Assembly (NCBI RefSeq): GCF_000383915.1
Contig: NZ_KB912942.1
Coordinates: 2,640,561-2,704,560 of the forward strand
Direction of reading: 5' to 3'
DNA: 64,000 bases
Source: Amycolatopsis benzoatilytica AK 16/65
GTDB taxonomy: Bacteria > Actinomycetota > Actinomycetes > Mycobacteriales > Pseudonocardiaceae
Shown here: one piece after another, positions 52,453 to 59,917 of the stretch
Numbering within the stretch: position 1 is the stretch's first letter
Layout: each line of letters begins with the position of its first letter
Position numbers and translations under genes: made by a program
Notes under the pieces: generated by a model
The model's input: the letters and a program-made list of their open reading frames with translations, nothing else
The model's database searches: none
What the model was told of the DNA's origin: nothing

Positions 52453-54261
52453 GTGAACCGGACTAGCCGACCGCCCGGCCGGCACCGGCCGACCGCCGTC
52501 CTCGCACTGGCGCTGCTGGCCGCCGCAGGACTGGCCGTCCCCGCCGCCGCCGCCCCCTCCGCCGCTGGTCAGGCCGGCTGCACCGGGCAATCCGACCAGC
52601 CGGACTTCGGGCCGAACGTGCACGTGTTCGACCCGTCCATGCCGGCCGCGACGATCCAGGCGCAGCTGGACAAAGATTTCGAAGCGCAGAAAGACACCCA
52701 GTCCGCGCAGTTCGGCCCGGGCCGGGTGGCGCACCTGTTCAAGCCCGGCACGTACGGAATTCACGACAACGTCGGCTTCTACACCTCGGTCGCCGGCCTG
52801 GGCCAGAACCCGGACGACATCCAGATCAACGGCGACATCACGGTGGACGCGTTCAACCCGTCCGACGGCGGCTCCGCGCTGCAGAACTTTTGGCGGTCCG
52901 CGGAGAACATGGCGGTGACGCCTTCCAGCGGGAGCGACCGCTGGGCGGTCTCGCAGGCAGCGCCGTTCCGCCGGATGGACATCAAGGGCGGGCTGCAGCT
53001 GTTCCCGGCCAGCTACGGCTACGCGAGCGGCGGGTACGTCGCGGACACCCGGGTGTCCGGCCAGGCCGCATCGGTCTCGCAGCAGCAGTGGTACACGCGG
53101 GACTCGGCGCTGGGCAGCTGGGACGGCGGCGTGTGGAACATGGTCTTCTCCGGGACCAGCGGTGCGCCGGCGAACTCGTTCCCGAACCCGCCGGAGACCA
53201 CACTCGCCACGACGCCGGTGTCCCGTGATGTGCCGTACCTGTACGTGGACAGCGGCGGCAACTACCGGGTGTTCCGTCCCGCAGTGCGCACCAACGCTTC
53301 CGGTCCGAGCTGGGCGAACGGCGGCACGCCCGGCGATTCGGTGCCGATGAGCCAGTTCCGGGTCGTCAAGCCCGGCGACTCCGCGGCGAGCATCAACAGC
53401 TCGCTCGACGCGGGCTGCAACCTCTTCTTCACCCCCGGCATCTATCACCTGGACCAGACGCTGAACGTCACCCGTCCGGACACGACAGTGCTCGGCATCG
53501 GCTACCCGACGCTCATCCCGGACAACGGCGTGGACGCGATGCACGTGTCCGATGTGGACGGGGTGCGGGTGAAAGGCCTGCTCTTCGACGCCGGGACGCA
53601 GAACTCGCAGGCGCTGTTGACGGTCGGCGAAAGCGGCAAGCACACGAGCCACGCCGCGAACCCCGTCTCGCTGCAGGACGTGTTCTTCCGCGTCGGCGGC
53701 GATCAGGCCGGGAAGGCGACGAACAGCCTGGTGGTCAACAGCGACGACACGATCGTCGACCACGTGTGGGCCTGGCGCGCCGACCACGGCAACAGCGGGA
53801 CGGTCGGCTGGACCACGAACACCGCCGACACCGGCTTGCTGGTCAACGGCGACAACGTGACCGCGACCGGGTTGTTCGTCGAGCACTACCAGAAGTTCCA
53901 GGTGGTCTGGAACGGGCAGAACGGGAAGACAGTGTTCTTCCAGAACGAGATGCCCTACGACGTGCCGGACCAGGGTTCCTGGAACTCCGCCCCGGGAACG
54001 GCCGGGTACGCCGCGTACAAGGTGGGCGCGGGCGTCACCACGCATGAGGCGTGGGGTCTCGGGAGCTACTGCTTCTTCGACACGAACCCGGCGGTGTCGA
54101 GCTACCACGCGTTCGAGGTGCCGCAGAACGGCGGGGTGAAGCTGCACAGCCTGCTGACGGTGTCGCTGAACCACCGGGGTTCGATCACGCACGTGGTGAA
54201 CGACGCGGGTGCCGTGACGCCGGACGGGACCAAGCCGTCGAACCTGCCGAACTACCCCTGA
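52453..54261 (+). CDS. Secreted right-handed beta-helix protein (GH55/pectate-lyase-like)
   Basis: 602 residues from a GTG at 52453 after GGAGGTG. A Sec signal (PTAVLALALLAAAGLAVPAAAAP) leads to a large domain with beta-helix rhythm: CNLFFTPGIYHLDQTLNVTRPDTTVLGIGYPTLIP, then DVDGVRVKGLLFDAG, and VTATGLFVEHYQKFQVVWNGQNGKTVFFQNE. This resembles GH55 exo-beta-1,3-glucanases and pectate-lyase superfamily proteins. Similar actinobacterial proteins are sometimes called adenylyl cyclase in databases, with no support in this sequence. Catalytic residues cannot be assigned. Confidence 0.75.
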   Translation: MNRTSRPPGRHRPTAVLALALLAAAGLAVPAAAAPSAAGQAGCTGQSDQPDFGPNVHVFDPSMPAATIQAQLDKDFEAQKDTQSAQFGPGRVAHLFKPGTYGIHDNVGFYTSVAGLGQNPDDIQINGDITVDAFNPSDGGSALQNFWRSAENMAVTPSSGSDRWAVSQAAPFRRMDIKGGLQLFPASYGYASGGYVADTRVSGQAASVSQQQWYTRDSALGSWDGGVWNMVFSGTSGAPANSFPNPPETTLATTPVSRDVPYLYVDSGGNYRVFRPAVRTNASGPSWANGGTPGDSVPMSQFRVVKPGDSAASINSSLDAGCNLFFTPGIYHLDQTLNVTRPDTTVLGIGYPTLIPDNGVDAMHVSDVDGVRVKGLLFDAGTQNSQALLTVGESGKHTSHAANPVSLQDVFFRVGGDQAGKATNSLVVNSDDTIVDHVWAWRADHGNSGTVGWTTNTADTGLLVNGDNVTATGLFVEHYQKFQVVWNGQNGKTVFFQNEMPYDVPDQGSWNSAPGTAGYAAYKVGAGVTTHEAWGLGSYCFFDTNPAVSSYHAFEVPQNGGVKLHSLLTVSLNHRGSITHVVNDAGAVTPDGTKPSNLPNYP

Positions 54262-54279
54262 GCCGTCCCCGACCGACGG

Positions 54280-54332
54280 TCCGTGAAGGGCCCCTTGCCG
54301 GACTTGGATTCCCTCAAGGGGCCCCTCGCGGA
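54280..54332. repeat. Intergenic palindromic repeat (copy B)
   Basis: Imperfect 18-bp stem (TCCGTGAAGGGCCCCTTG against CAAGGGGCCCCTCGCGGA) whose loop contains GGATTCCCTCAAGGGG, matching copy A at 15395-15447. It lies 18 bases after the beta-helix stop and may act as its terminator. Confidence 0.6.
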
Positions 54333-54445
54333 ATCGGCAGCGACCCGGCAACCCGGGAGTTAGGCTCTCGACTAGGCGGCCGACGTGCACGTCAGCGAGG
54401 TGCTCGCGCGTCCGGCCCGGCAGCGCTGACTGACGGAGGTGTCCC

Positions 54446-54784
54446 ATGCCGCAGTACCTGCTCGGGATCTACCAGCCGGACGGCGGGGTCCCGGACGCCG
54501 AGACCCTCGCCGACATCGTGGCGCGTCTCAACGCGGTCACCGACGAGATGAAGTCCGCCGGCTCCTGGGTGTTCTCCGGCGGCCTGCGCCCGCCTGCCGA
54601 CGCCACGGTGATCCGGGCGTCCGGCGGCCGTGTCCTGCACACCGACGGGCCGTTCGCCGAGGGCAAGGAACACCTGGGCGGCTTCACCATCGTGACCGCG
54701 CCGGACCGGGCCGCGGCGGCGGAGTGGGCGCGCCGGATCTCGGAGATCACCACGCTGCCGGTGGAGATCCGGCAGTTCCAATGA
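54446..54784 (+). CDS. DGPF/YCII-domain protein, partner of the ECF sigma factor
   Basis: 112 residues of a single YCII/DGPF domain: [19 protein letters not shown], and the hallmark [27 protein letters not shown]. The DGPF motif is intact. Such genes accompany ECF42-type sigma factors, as here, and are regulated by them in Streptomyces. The gene overlaps the sigma gene by ATGA. A GACGTGCACGTC palindrome lies at 54382-54393 upstream. Confidence 0.9.
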   Translation: MPQYLLGIYQPDGGVPDAETLADIVARLNAVTDEMKSAGSWVFSGGLRPPADATVIRASGGRVLHTDGPFAEGKEHLGGFTIVTAPDRAAAAEWARRISEITTLPVEIRQFQ

Positions 54785-55986
54785 CCAGTCCGGCGGTGCT
54801 CGACAGGGTCGTCCGGGCCGAGCGCGGCCGCGCCGTCGCAGTCCTGACCCGCGTCTTCGGCGATCTCGACCTCGCCGAGGACGCGGTCCAGGAGGCCTGC
54901 GCGATCGCCGCCGAGAAGTGGCCGGCCGATGGGCTGCCGCCAAGCCCCTCCGGCTGGCTCATCACCACTGCCCGCCGGCGCGGCATCGACCGGCTCCGCC
55001 GTGATTCGGCTCGGCTGGACCGGCACGCGCAGGCAGCGCTCCTGCACGCGGACGAGCCTTTCGACGAGGGCGCGGTGCCGGACGACCGCCTGCGGCTGAT
55101 CTTCACCTGCTGTCACCCTGCGCTCGGGATGCCCGCTCGCGTCGCGCTCACCCTCCGCTTGCTGGGCGGGCTGAGCACGGGCGAGATCGCGTACGCGTTC
55201 CTGGTGCCGGAGCCGACGATGGCGCAACGCATCGTGCGGGCGAAAGCCAAGATCCGCGACGCCGCGATCCCCTACCGGGTCCCCGCCGAGGCCGATCTGC
55301 CGGACCGGCTCGACGGCGTGCTCGCCGTGCTGTATCTGATCTTCACCGAGGGACACACCGCCAGCGCCGGCGCCGAACTGGGCCGTCCGGACCTGGCTGC
55401 GGAGGCGGTCCGGCTGGCTCGCGTCCTGGCCGCGCTGCTGCCCGGCGAACCCGAGGTGCTGGGCCTGCTGGCGTTGCTGCTGCTCACCGAATCCCGCCGC
55501 GCTGCCCGGCTCGGCGCGGACGGCGTCCCGGTGCTGCTGCCCGACCAGGACCGGAGCCGCTGGGACCGGGCGTTGATCGCCGAGGGCCAGGACCTCGTCC
55601 GGGACTGCCTGCGGCTCGACCGGCCGGGCCGCTACCAGCTGCAGGCGGCGATCAGCGCCGTGCACAGCGACCGCACCGACTGGGTCCAGATCCTCGCGCT
55701 CTACGACCAGCTGCTCGCTGTGCAGCCGACGCCGGTTGTCGCGCTCAACCGGGCGGTCGCGGTCGCCGAGGTCGACGGCCCGGCGCTCGCATTGGCCATT
55801 GTGGACGGTGTGGAGCTCGGCGACCGGCACCTGTTCCACGCGGTCCGGGCCGATCTGCTGGCCCGGCTCGGCCGCTGCGCCGAATCGGTACGGGCCTACG
55901 ACGAGGCGCTGCGACTGGTGGCCAACGACGCCGAACGCCTGCTGCTGGCCAGGAAACGCGCCGCGGTGGCGTCCGGCGGACAGTGA
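54781..55986 (+). CDS. ECF42-type RNA polymerase sigma factor with TPR C-terminus
   Basis: 401 residues. Sigma regions 2 and 4 occupy the first about 170 residues ([64 protein letters not shown]). The C-terminal extension (about 190-400) is helical and TPR-like, ending [25 protein letters not shown], characteristic of ECF42, which lacks a membrane anti-sigma factor and uses its extension for control. It is translationally coupled to the DGPF gene. Confidence 0.92.
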   Translation: MTSPAVLDRVVRAERGRAVAVLTRVFGDLDLAEDAVQEACAIAAEKWPADGLPPSPSGWLITTARRRGIDRLRRDSARLDRHAQAALLHADEPFDEGAVPDDRLRLIFTCCHPALGMPARVALTLRLLGGLSTGEIAYAFLVPEPTMAQRIVRAKAKIRDAAIPYRVPAEADLPDRLDGVLAVLYLIFTEGHTASAGAELGRPDLAAEAVRLARVLAALLPGEPEVLGLLALLLLTESRRAARLGADGVPVLLPDQDRSRWDRALIAEGQDLVRDCLRLDRPGRYQLQAAISAVHSDRTDWVQILALYDQLLAVQPTPVVALNRAVAVAEVDGPALALAIVDGVELGDRHLFHAVRADLLARLGRCAESVRAYDEALRLVANDAERLLLARKRAAVASGGQ

Positions 55987-56040
55987 TCGCAGTCGCAGGC
56001 CCCGGCCGGCGGTCCGGGTTCTCGCTAGACTCGGGAGGCG

Positions 56041-57117
56041 ATGCGAAGATTCCGGTGGTGGTGGGGAGCGCTGGTACTCGCCTGCGTAGCGGTGCTCGTG
56101 GGCTTTTTCGTCTTCTTCGGCACAGAGAGCCGCAACGGGCAGCCGCATCCGCGCCCGGGCCCGCCCGGCCGGGGCCCGTTGACGGTCGTGGCGATGGGCG
56201 ACAGCACTGTCTCCGGCGAGGGCGCGGGCGACTACAGCGCGGACACCGACGGCCGCAACGGCGACTGGTGCCATCGTTCGGCGAACGCGTTCGTGCAGAA
56301 GGTCCGGATTCCGGGCATCGCCGCGCGCGTGAACCTGGCCTGTTCCGGCGCGCCGGCCGCGCAGGTCGCGCTCGGCGACACGAAGCAGTGGGGCGAGCGC
56401 TCACAGGCCGCGCAGCTGGCCGATCTGGTGAAAGACCACCGGGTGTCGGTCGTGGTGATCGCGGTCGGCGCGAACGACGACCCGAAGTTCTCCGCGCAGG
56501 TGAGCCAATGCTTCAAAGCGTGGTTCTCCGCCGACGGCCCGTCCTGCAACGTGGCGCTGCAGAGCACCTGGAAGTCCAAAGTGGACGCGATGGTGCCGAA
56601 GGTGGCGAACGCGGTCGGCGACGTGAAGAAGGTGCTCGCGCGAGCCGGCTACGTGCCCGCGGACTACCAGCTGGTGCTGCAGTCCTACGCCACCCCGGTC
56701 GGCCCCGGCATCCCGCCGGAACTGCAGAGCCTCGACGGCTGCCCGTTCCGCTCCGACGACCTGCAGTGGATCTCGACCGCCGGGATCAGCGCGCTGTCGG
56801 CAGGCGTCAAGCAGGCCGCCGCCCAGTCCGGCGCGCGGTTCCTGGACCTGTCGCGCGCCGGCGAGCACCACGAAGCCTGCTCTGGCGGTGCGAATCCGAC
56901 GGCGGAGTGGTTCACCCGGCTGACCCTGCATCTCGACGATCTGTCGCAAGCGGACCGGGCGCCGCACGCGTTGCAGGAGTCCTTCCACCCCAATGCCGCC
57001 GGTCATGCCGCGATCGCGGACTGCCTGTCGGACTTCCTGACCCGGGGGGACGGCAACGCGACCTGTCTGGCCGGGCCGGACGGGAAACTGCACGCGGTCG
57101 GCGAACCGGCCGGCTGA
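56041..57117 (+). CDS. Secreted or membrane-anchored SGNH/GDSL hydrolase
   Basis: 358 residues. An N-terminal hydrophobic helix (WWWGALVLACVAVLVGFFVFFG, about 6-27) may be an anchor or signal. The SGNH blocks are present: AMGDSTVSGEG (block I, GDS with Ser), CSGAPAAQ (block II glycine), IAVGANDDPKF (block III, Asn) and ESFHPNAAGHAAI (block V, Asp-x-x-His replaced by SFHP with the catalytic His). It contains six or more Cys that could form disulphides. Esterase or lipase activity is likely, substrate unknown. Confidence 0.85.
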   Translation: MRRFRWWWGALVLACVAVLVGFFVFFGTESRNGQPHPRPGPPGRGPLTVVAMGDSTVSGEGAGDYSADTDGRNGDWCHRSANAFVQKVRIPGIAARVNLACSGAPAAQVALGDTKQWGERSQAAQLADLVKDHRVSVVVIAVGANDDPKFSAQVSQCFKAWFSADGPSCNVALQSTWKSKVDAMVPKVANAVGDVKKVLARAGYVPADYQLVLQSYATPVGPGIPPELQSLDGCPFRSDDLQWISTAGISALSAGVKQAAAQSGARFLDLSRAGEHHEACSGGANPTAEWFTRLTLHLDDLSQADRAPHALQESFHPNAAGHAAIADCLSDFLTRGDGNATCLAGPDGKLHAVGEPAG

Positions 57118-57133
57118 TCCCGGCGGCAGCGGC

Positions 57134-57433
57134 TCAGAGGTCGAGCGCGGCCCGGAGCGCGACGTCGATCTGTTCCTGGACGTCCTGGTCGACCTCGGCG
57201 ATCCGCTCGGTCAGCCAGGGCCGGTAGAGCCGGGTCACGTTGAGCGTCGACACCCAGTAGCGGGCGTCGACGGCCACGCCGAGGATGTCCTGCGGGTCGC
57301 GGTCGAGCAGTTCGGTGCCGAGCAGCCAGGGCCGTTCGGATTCGTTCACGCCGTCCGAGGACAGCAGCACCACGGTGCGCTGCCGCGCGGGGTCGGTCGG
57401 CGGGTGGTACGTCCAGACTTCACCCCTGCGCAC
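57134..57433 (-). CDS. MazF/PemK-like toxin
   Basis: 99 residues from a GTG at 57433, overlapping the antitoxin gene by 14 bases. VRRGEVWTYHPPTDPARQRTVVLLSSDGVN is the MazF-type SH3-like barrel start, with the conserved RRGEVW; the middle VAVDARYWVSTLNVTRLYRPWLTERI and helical end also fit. MazF toxins are sequence-specific RNases, but the second-strand residues here diverge, so the target is unknown. The start lies within the antitoxin frame, typical for coupled toxin-antitoxin genes. Confidence 0.75.
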   Translation of the reverse strand: MRRGEVWTYHPPTDPARQRTVVLLSSDGVNESERPWLLGTELLDRDPQDILGVAVDARYWVSTLNVTRLYRPWLTERIAEVDQDVQEQIDVALRAALDL

Positions 57434-57647
57434 GCATGTCCTTTTCCGCCGCCGCCCGTTCGGCCTCGTCTTCCTCGGCGGCCGGGGCGACCGGCGCGCG
57501 CTGCGGGGTGTACCCGGTCCGGACTGCCTCGCGCCGGGCCGCCTTCGACAGCCAGGACGAGACCGAGACGCCGTGTGCCTTCGCGGCCCGCTCGGCGAAC
57601 TCGAGCGCACCGCTGTCGAGCGAGAGTGTCACCTTACGTGTTGCCAT
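57420..57647 (-). CDS. Antitoxin partner, ribbon-helix-helix-like
   Basis: 75 residues. ATRKVTLSLDSGALEFAERAAKAHGVSVSSWLSKAARREAVR fits a ribbon-helix-helix DNA-binding N-terminus; the C-terminus is acidic and disordered (EEDEAERAAAEKDMRAQG), as expected of the toxin-binding tail. It is first in the pair and would repress its own promoter. Confidence 0.78.
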   Translation of the reverse strand: MATRKVTLSLDSGALEFAERAAKAHGVSVSSWLSKAARREAVRTGYTPQRAPVAPAAEEDEAERAAAEKDMRAQG

Positions 57648-57737
57648 ACTTTTTACCGTACCAGCGATGGCACCGTTCGGCGCCGATTCAGCCGTCCGGC
57701 CCAGCGCCGGTCCGCCGGACCGGACCGATCCCCCTCG

Positions 57738-58190
57738 CTACAGCGTCGGGGACCGCCCCTCGAACGGCGTCGAGAGCACCACCGTGGTCCGGGTCGAGAC
57801 CTTCGCCGCCTCGCGGATGCGGCGCAGCAGGTCCTCGAGCCCGAGCGGCGACGCCACCCGGACCAGCAGGATGTAGGACTCGTCGCCGGCGACCGAGTAG
57901 CAGGACTCGATCTCGGTGATGTGCTGGATCCGCTGCGGGTAGTCGTCCGGGGCGGCCGGGTCGTTCGGGGTGAGCGAGATCAGCGCGGTCAGCGGGAGCC
58001 CGATCTGCTCGCCGTCGAGCCGGGCGGTGTAGCCGAGGATGACGCCGCGCTGTTCGAGCCGGCGGACGCGCTGGTGCACCGCCGACACCGACAGCCCCAC
58101 CCGCTCGGCCAGGTCGGTGAAGCTGCGCCGGCCGTCGGCCGCGAGCTCCTGCACGATCGCCTGGTCGAGCGGTTCCAGCGGGCTGCTCAT
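57738..58190 (-). CDS. Lrp/AsnC-family regulator
   Basis: 150 residues: an N-terminal AsnC-type helix-turn-helix (LDQAIVQELAADGRRSFTDLAERVGLSVSAVHQRVRRLEQRGVI) and a C-terminal RAM ligand domain (IESCYSVAGDESYILLVRVAS). Family members sense amino acids. Its start overlaps the stop of the M24 peptidase gene (ATGA), so it is co-translated with a peptidase, fitting amino-acid or peptide sensing. Confidence 0.92.
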   Translation of the reverse strand: MSSPLEPLDQAIVQELAADGRRSFTDLAERVGLSVSAVHQRVRRLEQRGVILGYTARLDGEQIGLPLTALISLTPNDPAAPDDYPQRIQHITEIESCYSVAGDESYILLVRVASPLGLEDLLRRIREAAKVSTRTTVVLSTPFEGRSPTL

Positions 58191-59329
58191 GCGTCCAGCA
58201 CGACCAGCTCGTGCGGCCGCGTGTTCACCGCCTCGACGCCGGTTTCGGTGCAGATCACGATGTCCTCGATCCGGGCGCCCCAGCGGCCGGGCTGGTAGAT
58301 GCCCGGTTCGACGCTGAACGCCATGCCCGGCTCCAGCGGCAGCGTGTTGCCCGCGATGATGTAGGGCTCCTCGTGCACGTCGAGGCCGATGCCGTGGCCG
58401 GTGCGGTGGATGAAGTACTCACCGAACCCGGCGGCGTCGATGACGTCGCGGGCGGCCTTGTCGATGCTCTCCGCGGTGACGCCCGGACGGACCGCGTCGA
58501 CCGCGGCCTGCTGCGCGCGCTGGAGCACGGCATAGGTCTCGGCGACGTCGGCGTCGCGCGGTTCGCCGATCGAGTAGGTGCGGGTGGAGTCGGAGTTGTA
58601 GCCCTCCGGGACCGGGCCGCCGATGTCGATCACGACGACGTCGCCGCGCTCGATGACGCGGTCGGACACGTCGTGGTGCGGGCTGGCGCCGTTGGGCCCG
58701 GAGCCGACGATGACGAAGTCGGCGTGCGTGTGGCCCTCTTCGACGATCGCGGCGGTGATGTCCGCGCCGACCTCGGCCTCGGTGCGACCGGCGCGGAGCC
58801 ACTCGCCCATCCGCGCGTGCACCCGGTCGATCGCCGCACCGGCCTTGCGCAGCGCGTCGATTTCGGCGGCGTCCTTGCGCATCCGCAGCTCGCGCACGAT
58901 CGGTCCGGCGAGGATCTGCTCGGCGTCGCCGAACGCGGCGCGCAGCGACAGCACGTGCAGCGCCGGGGTGAAGTCGCTGACCGCGATGCGGCCGGGCTTG
59001 CCGAGCCGGTCGGCGACCAGCCGGTACGGGTCGTCGCCGTCGACCCAGGTGAGGACCTCTACGCCGAGTTCGTCGGTGGGCACGTCGGCGTAGCCGGGGG
59101 CCTCCAGCTTCGGCACCACGAGCGCGGGCGTGCCGTCGGCGGGCACGACGAGAGTGGTCAGCCGCTCGAACGAACCGCCGGCCTGCCCGAGCAGGTACCG
59201 CAGATCGGAGCCGGGCGCGACGAGCAGTGCGTCGGTGTCCGCGGCAGCGGCCGCTTTGGCGGCACGGTCGAGACGGGCGCGGAGCGCGGCGGCGTCCGGT
59301 GCAGGCGTGTGGAGGGATCGGCGCGACAT
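58187..59329 (-). CDS. M24 metallopeptidase (Xaa-Pro dipeptidase/aminopeptidase-like)
   Basis: 380 residues. The creatinase N-domain (1-130) precedes the pita-bread catalytic domain with all five metal ligands in place: Asp in VVVIDIGG, Asp in YNSDSTRTYSIG, His in HRTGHGIGLDVHEEP, Glu in AFSVEPGIY and Glu in GARIEDIVI. It likely cleaves Xaa-Pro dipeptides. It is followed by an Lrp regulator with ATGA overlap. Confidence 0.93.
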   Translation of the reverse strand: MSRRSLHTPAPDAAALRARLDRAAKAAAAADTDALLVAPGSDLRYLLGQAGGSFERLTTLVVPADGTPALVVPKLEAPGYADVPTDELGVEVLTWVDGDDPYRLVADRLGKPGRIAVSDFTPALHVLSLRAAFGDAEQILAGPIVRELRMRKDAAEIDALRKAGAAIDRVHARMGEWLRAGRTEAEVGADITAAIVEEGHTHADFVIVGSGPNGASPHHDVSDRVIERGDVVVIDIGGPVPEGYNSDSTRTYSIGEPRDADVAETYAVLQRAQQAAVDAVRPGVTAESIDKAARDVIDAAGFGEYFIHRTGHGIGLDVHEEPYIIAGNTLPLEPGMAFSVEPGIYQPGRWGARIEDIVICTETGVEAVNTRPHELVVLDA

Positions 59330-59365
59330 GCCGCCGAGCCTAGTACCCGGGGGCGAGGCGGCCGC

Positions 59366-59848
59366 TCACCCTGTCGCGGATTGACTGGGCCGGTCCTCGC
59401 GCAACCCGGTGATCAGCTCGACCAGCTGGGCGCGGAACTGTTCGTTCGCCACGGCGGCGCCGAATGCCCCGGTCCCGTCTCGTTCCGCGCGGACCGCGCG
59501 GGCGTGCACCGCGCGACCGGCAGCGGTGATCTGGACCAATCGGCGGCGGGCATCGGCCGGGTCGGCCGCGCGGGCGACGAACCCTTCGCGCGAAAGCCGG
59601 TCGAGCGTGCGGCTCATCGTCTGGTCGGTGACTTCGCAGCGGCGAGCCAGCTCCCGTTGCGCCAGCGGGCCGTGCTTGAGCAGGTGCAGCACGATCAGCC
59701 CGGCGTGGGTGAGCCGCATCCCGGCGAGCACCGCGGTCCACCGCTGCTCGACCAGCCGCGCCGCGACCGCCAGCAGCCGCCCGGTCGGCCAGGACGCCAG
59801 CTCGTCCCCGCCGTCGCCGGCGGCCGGCGCGGTCCTTGCTGTGTTCAT
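59366..59848 (-). CDS. MarR-family repressor of the MMPL transporter
   Basis: 160 residues with a MarR winged helix: LAQRELARRCEVTDQTMSRTLDRLSREGFVARAADPADARRRLVQITAAGRAV. It is divergent from an MMPL transporter, separated by 69 bases holding a 20-bp perfect palindrome, so it probably represses both genes until a ligand binds. The N-terminal 15 residues are disordered. Confidence 0.92.
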   Translation of the reverse strand: MNTARTAPAAGDGGDELASWPTGRLLAVAARLVEQRWTAVLAGMRLTHAGLIVLHLLKHGPLAQRELARRCEVTDQTMSRTLDRLSREGFVARAADPADARRRLVQITAAGRAVHARAVRAERDGTGAFGAAVANEQFRAQLVELITGLREDRPSQSATG

Positions 59849-59868
59849 TCTGCCCTCCGCCGTACAAT

Positions 59869-59888
59869 ACGTTCAGCTTGCTGAACGT
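59869..59888. promoter_or_regulatory. 20-bp perfect palindromic operator of the MarR repressor
   Basis: ACGTTCAGCTTGCTGAACGT lies between the MarR and MMPL genes. It follows directly after a TACAAT -10-like element (59863-59868) facing the transporter, so bound repressor would block that promoter. Confidence 0.8.
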
Positions 59889-59917
59889 TTCCTTGGCCGC
59901 ACGCATGAAGGACTGTA

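Noticed and set aside
52453..54261. Adenylyl cyclase, a name seen for similar proteins
   Set aside because: The sequence is a secreted beta-helix-like protein without cyclase motifs.
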